In this document: piece after piece, positions 26,565 through 35,904 of the stretch
How the letters are laid out: each line of letters starts with the position of its first letter
Numbering within the stretch: the stretch's first letter is position 1
Origin: Qipengyuania xiapuensis
Lineage (GTDB): Bacteria; Pseudomonadota; Alphaproteobacteria; Sphingomonadales; Sphingomonadaceae
Assembly: GCF_019711395.1 (NCBI RefSeq)
Contig: NZ_JAIGNL010000001.1
Span: forward strand, 124,001 to 188,000
DNA length: 64,000 nt
Direction of reading: 5' to 3'
Position numbers and translations under genes: made by a program
Notes under the pieces: model-generated
The model's database searches: none
Seen by the model: the letters and a program-made list of their open reading frames with translations, nothing else
What the model was told of the DNA's origin: nothing

Positions 26565-26990
26565 TCAACGGCTCAGCGCTCTCACGCAAGCGGCCCGGTC
26601 GACGTCCTCGCCGTCGCTGGCGCGGCGGGCCTCGACATGGGTGGCGCTCGGCGATGCGCCCGGCCTCAGGGGGTAGAGATAGATATCGAGCACGCAGGCT
26701 TGGCCGGTGAACTGCAGCTTCATCGCGTCGCCTTCGCGCACCTCCAGGCGCGGGGGGCCGAACATGTTGGCAAGCGCAGTGCCGTTCTTGCCGATCACGC
26801 CCTCGAGCCCCGGAAGGTTCATGACCGTCGGCGCGCGGAACTGCGCGGTCGAGGGGGCAGCGCGCACCGGTGCCTGCGGTGGCGGCGTCTGCGCGGCGGC
26901 GGGACGCTCGGGAAACTGGTAGGTCTTGGGCGAGCTCATGCAGCCCGAAAGGCTCGCCGCGAGCAGTACCAGTGCGGCAGTCTTACGCAT
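26565..26990 (-). CDS. Small lipoprotein of unknown function
   Basis: A 141-residue protein with a lipoprotein signal (MRKTAALVLLAASLSGC, Cys17). The mature N-terminus is Pro/Ala/Gln-rich and likely a flexible linker. A small domain follows, with LEGVIGKNGTALANMFGPPRLEVREGDAMKLQFTGQACVLDIYLYPL cut here only to indicate order. The start lies 8 nt inside the preceding EI24 gene, so the two form an operon. The domain has the look of small SmpA/OmlA-like envelope modules, but the match is weak. Confidence 0.65.
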   Translation of the reverse strand: MRKTAALVLLAASLSGCMSSPKTYQFPERPAAAQTPPPQAPVRAAPSTAQFRAPTVMNLPGLEGVIGKNGTALANMFGPPRLEVREGDAMKLQFTGQACVLDIYLYPLRPGASPSATHVEARRASDGEDVDRAACVRALSR

Positions 26991-27669
26991 TCACGGCTCT
27001 CCTGCGGTGGACCATGTGGGTTGCGCTCGCCGCGCCGATGACAGGGGCGAGCAGGTTGACGAAAGGCAGCATCAGGAGACCCGCGATCGCCCCGCCGAGC
27101 ATGAAGCGGTCACCCTGGCCCATCGGCGCAATCTCGTGCGCACCGGTGCGATGGCGCAGCCAGACCATGTCCTGCAGCTCGCGTCCGAGCAGCCAGGCAT
27201 TGACCGCCCAGAAGAGCAGCGCCGTACCCACGCCCGTGAACAGCAACACGATCGCGAAGGGCAGGGCGAGCAGGTTTGCCCCCAGTGCCCTCAGCGCCGA
27301 GCGCAGGCCCTTCGACAATTCCTCGCTGAAGGGGAGCGAACGCGCGGCGCTCGCTTCTTCGGGGTAGTGCATCGCCTCCACCGCGCGCACCACGTCCTCG
27401 GCATAGAAATTGAGCACGAAGAGCGCGACGAAGCGGAATAGCAGCCAGCCGAAGATCAGCAGCATGATCACGGTCAGGAGGACGCCGGCCCCGTGGACCG
27501 GGGTCCAGCCGAGGTACTCCGCAAGCCAGCCGAGCGCGAAATAGAGCGCCGCGCCGAGCACTGCGAAAATCGCCAGCGTCACGAACAGGCTCTTCACCAG
27601 CACGCGAATGATGGCCGCATCGCCCAACTGGCTGAAAGACAAGGCAAGGGCACGCGGCAGCGTCATCAT
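26983..27669 (-). CDS. EI24/CysZ-like integral membrane protein
   Basis: A 228-residue membrane protein beginning MMTLPRALALSFSQLGD. It has four or more hydrophobic segments, including VKSLFVTLAIFAVLGAALYFALGWL, GVLLTVIMLLIFGWLLF and LLALPFAIVLLFTGVGTALLFWAVNAWLLGRE. The last resembles the YLxxR-type region of EI24 proteins, of which CysZ is the sulfate-transport member. The C-terminus has FMLGGAIAGLLMLPFVNLLAPVIGAASATH, another EI24-like feature. Function is unknown here, since no cysteine genes are adjacent. The longer open frame to 27708 begins with sequence unlike the family. Confidence 0.76.
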   Translation of the reverse strand: MMTLPRALALSFSQLGDAAIIRVLVKSLFVTLAIFAVLGAALYFALGWLAEYLGWTPVHGAGVLLTVIMLLIFGWLLFRFVALFVLNFYAEDVVRAVEAMHYPEEASAARSLPFSEELSKGLRSALRALGANLLALPFAIVLLFTGVGTALLFWAVNAWLLGRELQDMVWLRHRTGAHEIAPMGQGDRFMLGGAIAGLLMLPFVNLLAPVIGAASATHMVHRRRAVNA

Positions 27670-27788
27670 AAGGCCTCGGCGAATCGCCTGCCCGCGCGGC
27701 CAAGTCAACGCCGCACTTGGCCTTGGCGCGATGAACCGCTAACCGCGCCCGACGAACTTTCCCCGCACAAGAGATTCCCGGAGCATCC

Positions 27789-28784
27789 ATGACCGACCCC
27801 CGCTACGACGTCGTCGCAATCGGCAATGCCATCGTCGACGTGATGGCCCCCTGCGAAGACGAGCTGATCGACGAGCTCGACCTTGCCAAGGGCGGCATGA
27901 CCCTGGTCGATACCGAGCGGGCGAAGGAACTCTATTCCGCCATGGGCCGCGCCACCGAGATCTCGGGCGGTTCGGCTGCCAACACGCTCGCCGGCATGGC
28001 AGCGCTCGGCGCGCAGTGCGCTTTCATCGGCCAGGTCGCCAAGGACCAGCTGGGCGAGATCTTCGCGCATGACATCCGCGCCGTCGGCATCGATTTCGAC
28101 ACGCAGCCCCGCGAAGGCGATCCGCCGACCGCGCGCTGCCTGATCTTCGTGACGCCCGATGGCGAGCGCACGATGAACACCTTCCTCGGCGCCAGCCAGT
28201 TCCTGCCGCCCGCAGCGCTCGACGAAGATCTGATCGCCAGCGCCGGCGTGCTCTATCTCGAAGGCTACCTGTGGGACCCCGAAGAGCCGCGCAGCGCCAT
28301 GCGCCGCGCCATCGAGGTTGCACGTAATGCCGGCCGCAAGGTCGCCTTCACCGCTTCGGAAAGCTTCGTAATCGATCGCCACGGCGACGATTTCCGCGCG
28401 CTGATCGAGGAAGGCCAGATCGACATCCTGTTCGTCAACGAGCACGAACTGGCCACGCTCACCGGCGAGGAAGACTTCGACACGGGCCTCGACATGATCA
28501 AGGACAAGGTCCCCGTCCTCGTCGCCACGCGCAGCGCCAAGGGTGCGGTCGCCATCCAGAACGGCGAACGCGCACAGGTCGCCGCCGAACCGATCGCCAA
28601 GGTGGTCGACACCACCGGCGCGGGCGATCTCTTCGCTGCCGGCTTCCTCACCGGCCACACCCGCGGCAAGGACCTCGAGACCTGCCTCAAGATGGGTGCG
28701 ATTTGCGCCGGCGAGATCATCAGCCACATCGGTGCGCGCAGCGAGAAGGACCTGAAGGCACTGGTCGCCGAAAAGCTGGGCTGA
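27789..28784 (+). CDS. PfkB-family carbohydrate/adenosine kinase
   Basis: A 331-residue ribokinase-fold protein. The N-terminus is YDVVAIGNAIVDVMAPC, the first PfkB signature is EISGGSAANTLAGMAALG, and the second is VDTTGAGDLFAAGFLTG with the catalytic Asp. Overall layout fits bacterial adenosine kinases (PfkB type) more than ribokinases; this subfamily is often annotated as adenosine kinase in alphaproteobacteria. It would phosphorylate adenosine to AMP with ATP for purine salvage, but substrate choice is not proven. GGAGC precedes the ATG and a terminator follows. Confidence 0.88.
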   Translation: MTDPRYDVVAIGNAIVDVMAPCEDELIDELDLAKGGMTLVDTERAKELYSAMGRATEISGGSAANTLAGMAALGAQCAFIGQVAKDQLGEIFAHDIRAVGIDFDTQPREGDPPTARCLIFVTPDGERTMNTFLGASQFLPPAALDEDLIASAGVLYLEGYLWDPEEPRSAMRRAIEVARNAGRKVAFTASESFVIDRHGDDFRALIEEGQIDILFVNEHELATLTGEEDFDTGLDMIKDKVPVLVATRSAKGAVAIQNGERAQVAAEPIAKVVDTTGAGDLFAAGFLTGHTRGKDLETCLKMGAICAGEIISHIGARSEKDLKALVAEKLG

Positions 28785-28862
28785 CCTGCACGCCGCGCAA
28801 GTTGATGAAGTACATGCGCTGCCGCCGGTAATTCATTTACAAAGGCCGCTGCCGAAAACGCG

Positions 28863-28891
28863 AAAGCCCCGCTCGAATGGCGGGGCTTTTT
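28863..28891 (+). terminator. Intrinsic terminator of the adenosine-kinase gene
   Basis: AAAGCCCCGC (28863-28872) pairs with GCGGGGCTTT (28880-28889) around a 7-nt loop and runs into TTTTT on the plus strand, about 80 nt after the stop codon. Confidence 0.88.
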
Positions 28892-29073
28892 GCGTGGGGG
28901 GAATACGATTTGAAAGAGCGGTTCTGACGTTACCGAACGTGCGAGCGAGTAGGAAAGAGCAGTTCTGCGACCGCTGACTTCCGTCCCCTTCCTAGCGATA
29001 TTTCCGGAAAAGTAGACATTCCGACAACGACCCGATCACGGGCTCTGGATTCCTGCGAAACCCCAGCTCACAG

Positions 29074-31002
29074 TCACCGGGTGATCGGCAAACCGTCGGT
29101 CACACCGTGATCTCTCCGATAATCGACCAACGCCTTAATATGGGGCTCTTCGAACATCGCCACGTAGCGAGGATCGGCGCGGAGCTCGTCGGAGGCAGTT
29201 AGCCGCCCTCTGACCAGGAGCGGCATCACGATGTGAACGCCCTGACGGCTGAAATCGAAGTTCTCCACGAGCCCGAATGCCTCATCGACATATCCGTAGA
29301 GCAATAAGATCAAGAGCCAGTCGCTAGGCGGCATCAAGCCATCATGCCCCTCCACATCCCATTCCACCGTGCCGCGATCCCCGAAGAAAATGAAATCAGT
29401 GTGCATCCTCATTGATCGCGCCTGCCCCAATTCCCCCGAGTAGAAAGCGCGCTCGTCTTCGGCCATTTCGGCAATGGTGCCGGTATCCATCCGATAATCA
29501 TACGTGGTGCCGTGCTGCAGCAGCGCGCTCCACCACTGAAAGGCAGCAAACCAGCAATCAATCCGACATTCCGATGCGCTTCGCTCAACCCCGGGATAGT
29601 CACCAGCCGCAATGAGTGAATAACGATGGAAACGCTTGAGGATCCGATTGAAAGGATCAGCCGCCATGGCGCGTTCGACATGGGTCACAGCCTCTCTCGA
29701 GCGACCTGCCATATGGAGCGCGGATCTCATGAACGTATTGACCCTCGAATCATTGGGCCGTTGCTCAAGCAGGTCTTGCGCAGTCGCGAGCGCCCCGCCG
29801 ATATCTCCATGTGTGTTGAGCTGGAAAATGGCTTCAGCGAGTTCGACCTCAAAGCTTTCCGGATCGAGCGTGAGTGCCTTGTTTTTGTGTTCTTGATAGA
29901 GACCAATGTACTCGTCACGTGAGAGCATAAAGAAGGTGCTGTTAGTCCCAATCGCGAGTACGTAAGCCGCCCCTGCATGACCGGCAGCGAAGTCGGGTTC
30001 GATCGAAGTGGCAAGCTGCATTTGTCGCAGAGCGTGTTGCCAATCGGATGAATCGCGTGCGGTCATGAAGGCGAGGCCATCGAGATACGCCTCGTAGGCC
30101 CGCGGATCGAGATCTTCGGGAATTTGGAGCTCGTCACTGGCCATGCGGCGCAGGGCGAGGATCGTCCCGGAAAGGCGGGTCAGCAACAGCGCTTCGAACT
30201 CGTCAGGATGGGGCCGCGACCCCGCGATTTCCCGCGACCAGATGGCTCGTCCGGAGCGCGCTTCAACCAGCTTGACCTGGCTCACAAGGCGATCGTCCGA
30301 TGCCAGAATATCGCCCTCGATGAAGTGATCGACACCCAGTCGCCTGCCGATTTCCTGCGGCGAGAGGTTCTGGCCGTCCAAGGCGTCGATCGCAGCGCTG
30401 GGGACGAGGTCTATACCCGGGACGCGGGCAAGGTTGCTGGAGATCGAAGCGGTAAAGGCTTCCTCGCGCTCCCGCCATTCGTCATCTCCGCTTGCCTTGA
30501 ACGGCAGGACTGCGAGCGAAGTGGGCGCTTGCTGGGCGGGGCTGCTGGTCGATCCGATCAGGAATACGGTCGCGATCGCCGCGATCACGAACAGTATTCC
30601 GAGGCCGGCGATGACCAGGGAGGATGGACCGGTACTTCGGCGAACGGGCCCAACATCCTCATCGGCAGCGGGCGGTTCCATATCACCCGCACCGCGGGGT
30701 GGTTCGAGCGCCTCGGCCACATCCAGCTGGTATCCGATACCTCGCAGCGTGTGGAGCAGGCCGGCATCGTCTCCCAACGCCTTGCGGACTGCAGTTACAT
30801 GGACCTGCAAAGCGTTCTCCTCGACCGTGACGTCGGGCCAGACCGCTTCCATCAATTCGTCCTTGGTGACGACCTCCCCGCATCGCTCCGCGAGGAGCGT
30901 CAGGATCGACAGGGCGCGGGGGCCGAGGTGCACATGTTCGCCATCCAGCAGGAGCTGGCGATGCGGCTGCAAGATATGCGACCCGATGCGAAACTCTTCC
31001 AC
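29074..31002 (-). CDS. CadC/ToxR-like membrane transcriptional regulator with TPR domain
   Basis: A 642-residue one-component regulator. Residues 1-95 are an OmpR-type winged helix: LGPRALSILTLLAERCGEVVTKDELMEAVWPDVTVEENALQVHVTAVRKAL, cited only for layout, then LHTLRGIGYQL. A Pro/acidic linker leads to one transmembrane helix at about 128-150 (VIAGLGILFVIAAIATVFLIG). Outside the membrane comes a domain beginning SLAVLPFKASGDDEW and LGVDHFIEGDIL, typical of TolB-like N-terminal units in CadC relatives, then TPR-like helices from about 300 on. The DNA-binding part is cytosolic and the sensor periplasmic. The ligand is unknown. It diverges from the UrcA gene at 31387. Confidence 0.86.
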   Translation of the reverse strand: MEEFRIGSHILQPHRQLLLDGEHVHLGPRALSILTLLAERCGEVVTKDELMEAVWPDVTVEENALQVHVTAVRKALGDDAGLLHTLRGIGYQLDVAEALEPPRGAGDMEPPAADEDVGPVRRSTGPSSLVIAGLGILFVIAAIATVFLIGSTSSPAQQAPTSLAVLPFKASGDDEWREREEAFTASISSNLARVPGIDLVPSAAIDALDGQNLSPQEIGRRLGVDHFIEGDILASDDRLVSQVKLVEARSGRAIWSREIAGSRPHPDEFEALLLTRLSGTILALRRMASDELQIPEDLDPRAYEAYLDGLAFMTARDSSDWQHALRQMQLATSIEPDFAAGHAGAAYVLAIGTNSTFFMLSRDEYIGLYQEHKNKALTLDPESFEVELAEAIFQLNTHGDIGGALATAQDLLEQRPNDSRVNTFMRSALHMAGRSREAVTHVERAMAADPFNRILKRFHRYSLIAAGDYPGVERSASECRIDCWFAAFQWWSALLQHGTTYDYRMDTGTIAEMAEDERAFYSGELGQARSMRMHTDFIFFGDRGTVEWDVEGHDGLMPPSDWLLILLLYGYVDEAFGLVENFDFSRQGVHIVMPLLVRGRLTASDELRADPRYVAMFEEPHIKALVDYRRDHGVTDGLPITR

Positions 31003-31386
31003 ACCGGCCCCTTTCCCCGACCTTAAGGAAAGCTGTCGCCGTCGGTCGGTCTTGTGTTCTTGTCACAAACCGGCGCGAATTGCCAATTTTTTGGGACCGC
31101 CCGCCGACCTTCCGGCGGAAGGGCAAGCGCCTGATTTGCTTGGCTTTCTTTGATTATCCTTAAGGAAAACAACAGGTTTCAGCGAAGTTTCACGCAATCC
31201 TCATGCAACTGCCAAGGCACCATTTCCCGCCTCGGCGCAGAAAGGCCTCACCAACGGGCAAGCGGAAATCCCGGGCCCTCTGGATGAAGAGCACTTTGAT
31301 CGATCGCGGAGGCCGCAACTCACATTCCGGGTTGCATTTTCCTGTTTCCCGCCGCGACCGAAAACGCATGAGGAAAGGATAGTCAA
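31003..31386. other. Divergent intergenic region with two CCTTAAGGAAA copies
   Basis: This 384-bp region lies between the CadC-like regulator (minus) and the UrcA gene (plus). Two copies of CCTTAAGGAAA occur, at 31021-31031 and 31158-31168; the first begins 18 nt upstream of the regulator start codon. No protein gene or terminator is evident. Base composition is lower in GC than the flanking genes. AGGAAAGG precedes the UrcA ATG as its ribosome site. Confidence 0.55.
31021..31168. repeat. Pair of palindromic CCTTAAGG(AAA) sites
   Basis: CCTTAAGG is an 8-bp perfect palindrome, and both copies (31021-31028, 31158-31165) continue with AAA in the same direction, 137 bp apart start to start. An operator for the adjacent CadC-like regulator is a reasonable guess. 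Confidence 0.5.
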
Positions 31387-31776
31387 ATGAGCAAGAATCG
31401 TATCGCAACCATCGTCACCGGTCTCGCCGCCCTGTCGATTGCAGCACCGCTGCACGCCCAGGAAACCCCCGACCTTCTCGTCGAGGCAGCCCCTGATGCG
31501 CGTGTCCGGATCGTCGATTTCAACGATCTCGACATCTCGCAGGCACAGGACATGGAGCGCCTGAGGAGCCGTGTTGCAGTGGCCGTGAACTGGGCCTGCC
31601 CCGCACGCATCCAGGGTCCGATCAAGATCTATCCGGATCACAGGGAATGCCGCGAGAATGCATGGGACGAGGCTGACCGACAAATTGCAGATGCCGCTGC
31701 ACGGCTCGCTTTGGGCAAAGCCGCCCCCACCCGGCTCGCTGTGATGGTTTCGGCCGGAAGCAAGGCGGCCAAGTGA
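31387..31776 (+). CDS. UrcA family protein (secreted, unknown function)
   Basis: A 129-residue protein with a signal peptide (MSKNRIATIVTGLAALSIAAPLHAQ). The UrcA-like motif is VRIVDFNDLDISQAQDMERLRSR followed by VNWAC and then DHRECRENAWDEADRQI; the spacing of the two cysteines parallels the UrcA gene at 399-689. The C-terminal 30 residues extend beyond the usual domain. The start has AGGAAAGG nearby. The gene is transcribed away from the CadC-like regulator, which may control it. Confidence 0.75.
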   Translation: MSKNRIATIVTGLAALSIAAPLHAQETPDLLVEAAPDARVRIVDFNDLDISQAQDMERLRSRVAVAVNWACPARIQGPIKIYPDHRECRENAWDEADRQIADAAARLALGKAAPTRLAVMVSAGSKAAK

Positions 31777-31869
31777 GAGATACCCCGGCTTCGGCGTCGC
31801 ATCGGCTGCACTGCGGGCTGTCGATGTGACGCCGGAGATGTCTCGAAACCAATGGAAATTTGGTCTGGT

Positions 31870-31928
31870 GTCCGCTTGCCACCATTGTCGGATGCGCCGA
31901 TCCAGCCGTCGGGTGTCCAAAAGCGGAC
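31870..31928. repeat. Inverted repeat GTCCGCTT...AAGCGGAC
   Basis: GTCCGCTT (31870-31877) and AAGCGGAC (31921-31928) are perfect complements 43 nt apart in the gap between the convergent UrcA and purD genes. The surrounding GGTGTCC occurs twice (31868-31874 and 31912-31918). It may be a degenerate intergenic palindromic element. Confidence 0.35.
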
Positions 31929-31948
31929 CTTAGCTTAAGGCGGCGTTC

Positions 31949-33226
31949 TCACCCGTGCCGTTCGCGGCGCACTTCGCGCTGGCCGATGTCGCGGCGGCAG
32001 AAGCCGTCGGCGAAATCGATCGCGTCGACCGCTTCATAGGCATTGCGCTGCGCCTCGGTGGCGCTCGATCCGCGAGCCGTCACGTTGAGCACGCGGCCGC
32101 CGTTTGCGACCAGCTGGTCGCCCTCGCGCTTGGTGCCTGCATGGAAGACCTTGGCACCGTTCGCCTCTGCCTCGCCGAGGGTGATGCTGCCGCCCTTCTT
32201 GGGCGTGCCGGGGTAGCCCTCGGCCGCCATCACCACGGTCAGCGCGAAATCGTCCGACATCGTCGGCGCGTCGATTTCGCCGAGACGGCCCTCGGCACAG
32301 GCGAGCATCAGTTCGACGAGGTCGCTTTCCAGCCGCATCATCAGCACCTGGCATTCGGGATCGCCGAAACGGACGTTGTATTCGATCAGCTGCGGACCGT
32401 CCTTGGTCAGCATCAGCCCGGCATAGAGCACGCCCGAATAGGGCATGCCTTCCTCGCGCATGGTGCGCACGGTGGGCTCGATGATTTCGCGCATCGTCCG
32501 CTCGCGCAGCGCGTCGGTCAGGACCGGGGCGGGTGAATAGGCGCCCATGCCGCCGGTGTTGGGGCCCTCGTCGCCATCGCCCACGCGCTTGTGATCCTGC
32601 GCGCTCGCCAGCGGCACGATCGTCTCGCCGTCGGTCAGGGCGAAGAAGCTCGCTTCCTCGCCCTTGAGGAACTGCTCGATCACGACTTCGCTGCCCGCGC
32701 TGCCGAACTTGCCGTCGAACATTTCGGACAGCGCTTCCTGCGCATCCTCGCGGGTCTCGGCGATCACCACGCCCTTGCCCGCCGCGAGCCCGTCGGCCTT
32801 CAATACGAAGGGCGCATCGAACTTCTTGAGTGCGCCCCATGCCCCTTCGAGCGAGGTGCAGCGGATGAACTTGGCGGTCGGGATTTTCGCGCGCTCGCAC
32901 AGCTCCTTGGTGAAGGCCTTGCTTCCCTCCAGCTGCGCGGCGGCTTTCGACGGGCCGAATGCGGCGACGCCTGCTGCGCGCAGGCTGTCGGCAAGACCTT
33001 CGACCAGCGGGACCTCGGGGCCGATCACCACCAGGCCGATTGCGTTGTCCTCGCAGAACTTGACCACCACGGCGTGATCTGAGCTATCGAGCGCGACGAG
33101 GCTGGCGCATTCCTCCATCCCGGGGTTGCCGGGGCTCGCCCACAGCTTGTCGCATTGCGGCGATTGCGCCAGTTTCCACGCCAGCGCATGTTCGCGACCG
33201 CCGCTGCCGAGCAAAAGGATATTCAT
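31949..33226 (-). CDS. purD: Phosphoribosylamine-glycine ligase
   Basis: A 425-residue ATP-grasp enzyme, the second step of de novo purine synthesis (phosphoribosylamine + glycine + ATP to GAR). The N-terminus [19 protein letters not shown] is the canonical GARS start and fixes the ATG at 33226. Further blocks are [81 protein letters not shown] and GYPGTPKKG. The start codon overlaps that of divergent xseA in the single tetranucleotide CATG. Confidence 0.97.
   Translation of the reverse strand: MNILLLGSGGREHALAWKLAQSPQCDKLWASPGNPGMEECASLVALDSSDHAVVVKFCEDNAIGLVVIGPEVPLVEGLADSLRAAGVAAFGPSKAAAQLEGSKAFTKELCERAKIPTAKFIRCTSLEGAWGALKKFDAPFVLKADGLAAGKGVVIAETREDAQEALSEMFDGKFGSAGSEVVIEQFLKGEEASFFALTDGETIVPLASAQDHKRVGDGDEGPNTGGMGAYSPAPVLTDALRERTMREIIEPTVRTMREEGMPYSGVLYAGLMLTKDGPQLIEYNVRFGDPECQVLMMRLESDLVELMLACAEGRLGEIDAPTMSDDFALTVVMAAEGYPGTPKKGGSITLGEAEANGAKVFHAGTKREGDQLVANGGRVLNVTARGSSATEAQRNAYEAVDAIDFADGFCRRDIGQREVRRERHG
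33213..33219 (+). promoter_or_regulatory. Ribosome binding site fixing the xseA start
   Basis: AAAAGGA lies five bases before the ATG at 33225, supporting that start although it overlaps the purD start codon on the other strand. Confidence 0.65.
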
Positions 33227-34691
33227 GGCTGCAAATTTCCCACCGGATGACAACAATGAGGGGTTGGTAGCGAGGTCCCGCGCCGGCGACAACGCCGAGC
33301 CGCTGTCGGTGAGCGAAATCTCGCAATTGCTGAAGCGCACGGTGGAAGATCGCTTCGGCTTCGTGCGGCTGCGCGGCGAATTGTCGGGCGTGAAGCGCGC
33401 CGCCTCGGGGCATCTCTATGCCAGCCTCAAGGACGAGAAGGCGGTGATCGACGCGGTCATGTGGCGCGGCAATACGCAGCGCCTGCCGTTCCAGCCCGAG
33501 GACGGGCTCGAGGTGGTCGCGAGCGGCAAGCTGACCACCTATCCGGGGCGCTCGAAATACCAGATCGTGGTCGAGCGGATGGAGCTGGCGGGCGAGGGCG
33601 CCCTGCTCGCGCTGCTCGAAAAGACCAAGGCGCGGCTGCAGGCCGAAGGGCTGTTCGACGACAGTCGCAAGCGCCGCCTTCCCTTCCTGCCCGGGACCAT
33701 CGGCGTGGTCACTTCGCCCACCGGCGCGGTGATCCGCGATATCCTCCACCGGCTGGCGGACCGTTTCCCGAGCCGCGTGATCGTCTGGCCGGTGCTGGTA
33801 CAGGGGCAGGGCGCTGCAGAGCAGGTCGCGGGCGCGGTGCGCGGCTTTTCCGCTATGCCCGAGGGCCATGCCGACCGTCCCGACCTCGTGATCGTCGCGC
33901 GCGGCGGCGGCTCGATCGAGGACCTGTGGAGCTTCAACGAGGAAGTGGTCGTGCGCGCCATCGCCGAATGCTCGATCCCGACGATCAGCGCGGTGGGGCA
34001 CGAGACCGACACGACGCTCGCCGACTATGCCGCCGACCGCCGCGCTCCCACGCCCACTGCCGCGGCGGAGATCGCGGTGCCGGTGCGCGCCGAGCTTGCG
34101 GCGACGCTGGCCGATTTCGGTGCACGCAAGAAGCGCGCGATCCTGCGGCCGGTGCAGCTGGGCCGCGAAAGGCTGCAGACGCGCGCCGAGCGGCTGCCCT
34201 CGCCCGAGGCGCTGCTGCAGCCGCAGGGCCAGGCGCTCGACGATTTGTCCGAACGGCTGCGCAGGGGACTGCACGACCGCGCTGCGCAGGGGCGCGAGCG
34301 GCTGGGCAATCTGCGTCTCTCGCCCGCCACGCTCAAACGGGGCCTGCGCGATGCCAAGAAGTCGCTTGCGAATGTCAGGCTGGCGCCCTCGCTGATCGAG
34401 CGCCCGCTTGCCGACCGCCGCGAAAAGCTCGCCGCCATCGCGCGCCTGGCCGAACAGCTCCATCCCGAGCGTCCGCTCGAGCGTGGCTTTGTTCGTGTCA
34501 CTGCATCTGACGGCAGGACGCTGACCGACCGTGCGGAGGCAGCGAAGGAAGCTGCGCTCACGCTCAAGTTCCGCGACGGCGATCTCGAGGTCGCAACCGG
34601 CGATGCCCCGCCGCCGCGCCCTGCACCTGCCCCCCGCCGCAAGCCTGCAAAAAAGGGAACGCCGCCCGCGCAGGATGATTTGTTTGGGTAA
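33225..34691 (+). CDS. xseA: Exodeoxyribonuclease VII large subunit
   Basis: A 488-residue XseA. Residues about 23-120 form the OB-fold: [46 protein letters not shown]. The catalytic region contains [46 protein letters not shown] and [29 protein letters not shown], quoted in pieces to show order. A helical region and a Pro/Lys-rich tail ([12 protein letters not shown]) follow. With XseB, encoded elsewhere, it degrades single-stranded DNA. The small subunit gene is not in this window. Confidence 0.94.
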   Translation: MAANFPPDDNNEGLVARSRAGDNAEPLSVSEISQLLKRTVEDRFGFVRLRGELSGVKRAASGHLYASLKDEKAVIDAVMWRGNTQRLPFQPEDGLEVVASGKLTTYPGRSKYQIVVERMELAGEGALLALLEKTKARLQAEGLFDDSRKRRLPFLPGTIGVVTSPTGAVIRDILHRLADRFPSRVIVWPVLVQGQGAAEQVAGAVRGFSAMPEGHADRPDLVIVARGGGSIEDLWSFNEEVVVRAIAECSIPTISAVGHETDTTLADYAADRRAPTPTAAAEIAVPVRAELAATLADFGARKKRAILRPVQLGRERLQTRAERLPSPEALLQPQGQALDDLSERLRRGLHDRAAQGRERLGNLRLSPATLKRGLRDAKKSLANVRLAPSLIERPLADRREKLAAIARLAEQLHPERPLERGFVRVTASDGRTLTDRAEAAKEAALTLKFRDGDLEVATGDAPPPRPAPAPRRKPAKKGTPPAQDDLFG

Positions 34692-34714
34692 GCGAGCCCT
34701 GCTAGGATAGGCCC

Positions 34715-34924
34715 ATGCTGATGAACAAGAATTCCGGCCCCGCCTCGGGCGAGGCCAAGCTGCAATACGGTCCCAACGGCTTCCGCGTGCTGCGCGCGGG
34801 CCAGCATGTCTTCTGCGCGGCCAGCGGTACGCCGATCGCACTCGAGGAGCTGCGCTACTGGTCGGTCGAATACCAGGAAGCCTATGCGAGCGCCGAACTG
34901 GCGACCGAACGCCTGAAACCGTGA
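34715..34924 (+). CDS. DUF2093 domain protein
   Basis: A 69-residue protein matching the short DUF2093 family: EAKLQYGPNGFRVLRAGQHVFCAASGTPIALEELRYWSVEYQEAYAS, described by the visible order of blocks YGPNGF, GQHVFCA, G.PI.LEELRYW and EAY. The family is restricted mainly to alphaproteobacteria and has no known function; the Cys and aromatic residues recall small zinc-ribbon-like domains. The second ATG at 34721 is an alternative start. It overlaps the M23 peptidase gene by GTGA. Confidence 0.82.
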   Translation: MLMNKNSGPASGEAKLQYGPNGFRVLRAGQHVFCAASGTPIALEELRYWSVEYQEAYASAELATERLKP

Positions 34925-35859
34925 GCTGGCGCAGGGTCGCACCTCTCGTCCTGATCGCCGGCCTCGCGCTGGCCACGCCGCAAGCCTTTGTGGTGTCCGC
35001 CTCGGAAGCCGAACCGACCACTGCTGCTTCCCCCGAAGCACGGGTGATTGCCGAAGCTGACGATCAGGTCCACGTAGGTTCGCGTATCGCGCTTGCGACG
35101 CCTGACGAAGCAAACCTGACTGGAGAGTTAGAGCAAGGCGGCTGGATGCGCGGTGTCGCACCTGCGCATATTTCCTCGATCACCGCCAATGGCGAGCCGG
35201 TTGCATTTGATCCGCAGGACAAGAGTTTCTTCATCGGGCTGGATCGCGACGCGGGATCCGCGATAGAACTCGTCCTGACGCAAGTTGACGGCCAGACGCG
35301 CAAGCAGACGCTCAGCATCGCCCCGCGCGACTGGCAGATCGAGCGCGTGAACGTCGCCAAGGGCACAGGTGGCGGCAGCGAGGCCTGGTGGAAGAAGCGC
35401 GAGCCCGAGTGGCTGGCGATCCGCGATGCCCGCGCAAGGGAAACCGGCGCCGAGGGCTGGAGGCAGGACTTCATCTGGCCGGTCACGGGCCGCATCTCGG
35501 GCCGCTTCGGGCGCCAGCGCATCTATCGCGGCGAGCCGGGCAGCTACCATTCGGGCATCGATATCGCACCCGGTAACGGAGCCCCCTTCGTCGCGCCCGC
35601 CGATGGCACGGTGGTGCTCGCACGAACGGGTTTCAGCCTCGAGGGCGGGATCATCATCCTCGACCACGGCGCAGGGCTCAACAGCGCCTTCATCCACCTC
35701 TCGCAGCTTGCCGTGAGCGAGGGCGACAAGGTCGAACAGGGCCAGCTGCTCGGCAATGTCGGTGCGTCCGGGCGCGCGACGGGGCCGCACCTCCACTGGA
35801 GCCTCATGTGGCGCGATGCGCGGCTCGATCCGCTGCTTTTCCTTCCCCCCATGCCGTGA
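34921..35859 (+). CDS. M23 family metallopeptidase (LytM domain)
   Basis: A 312-residue exported protein with a signal-like N-terminus (PLVLIAGLALATPQAFVVSAS). The C-terminal M23 domain begins FIWPVTGRISGRFGRQRIY. It carries the zinc ligands in GSYHSGIDIAPGNGAPFVAPADGTV (His and Asp) and the final HLHW in ATGPHLHWSLMW. The predicted role is peptidoglycan cross-link hydrolysis in the periplasm, or a regulatory function if the residues are used differently. All expected ligands are visible, so it is probably active. It starts at GTG overlapping the DUF2093 stop. Confidence 0.9.
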   Translation: MSWRRVAPLVLIAGLALATPQAFVVSASEAEPTTAASPEARVIAEADDQVHVGSRIALATPDEANLTGELEQGGWMRGVAPAHISSITANGEPVAFDPQDKSFFIGLDRDAGSAIELVLTQVDGQTRKQTLSIAPRDWQIERVNVAKGTGGGSEAWWKKREPEWLAIRDARARETGAEGWRQDFIWPVTGRISGRFGRQRIYRGEPGSYHSGIDIAPGNGAPFVAPADGTVVLARTGFSLEGGIIILDHGAGLNSAFIHLSQLAVSEGDKVEQGQLLGNVGASGRATGPHLHWSLMWRDARLDPLLFLPPMP

Positions 35860-35904
35860 TCGCGGTTCCGCTCAGCCTGCCGAAAGGCTAGCTCCCCCAG
35901 GCCG

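Noticed and set aside
31096-31125. GC hairpin near CCGCCGACC...GGCGG
   Set aside because: It has no T-run on the 3' side on either strand and the stem is short; it does not look like a terminator.
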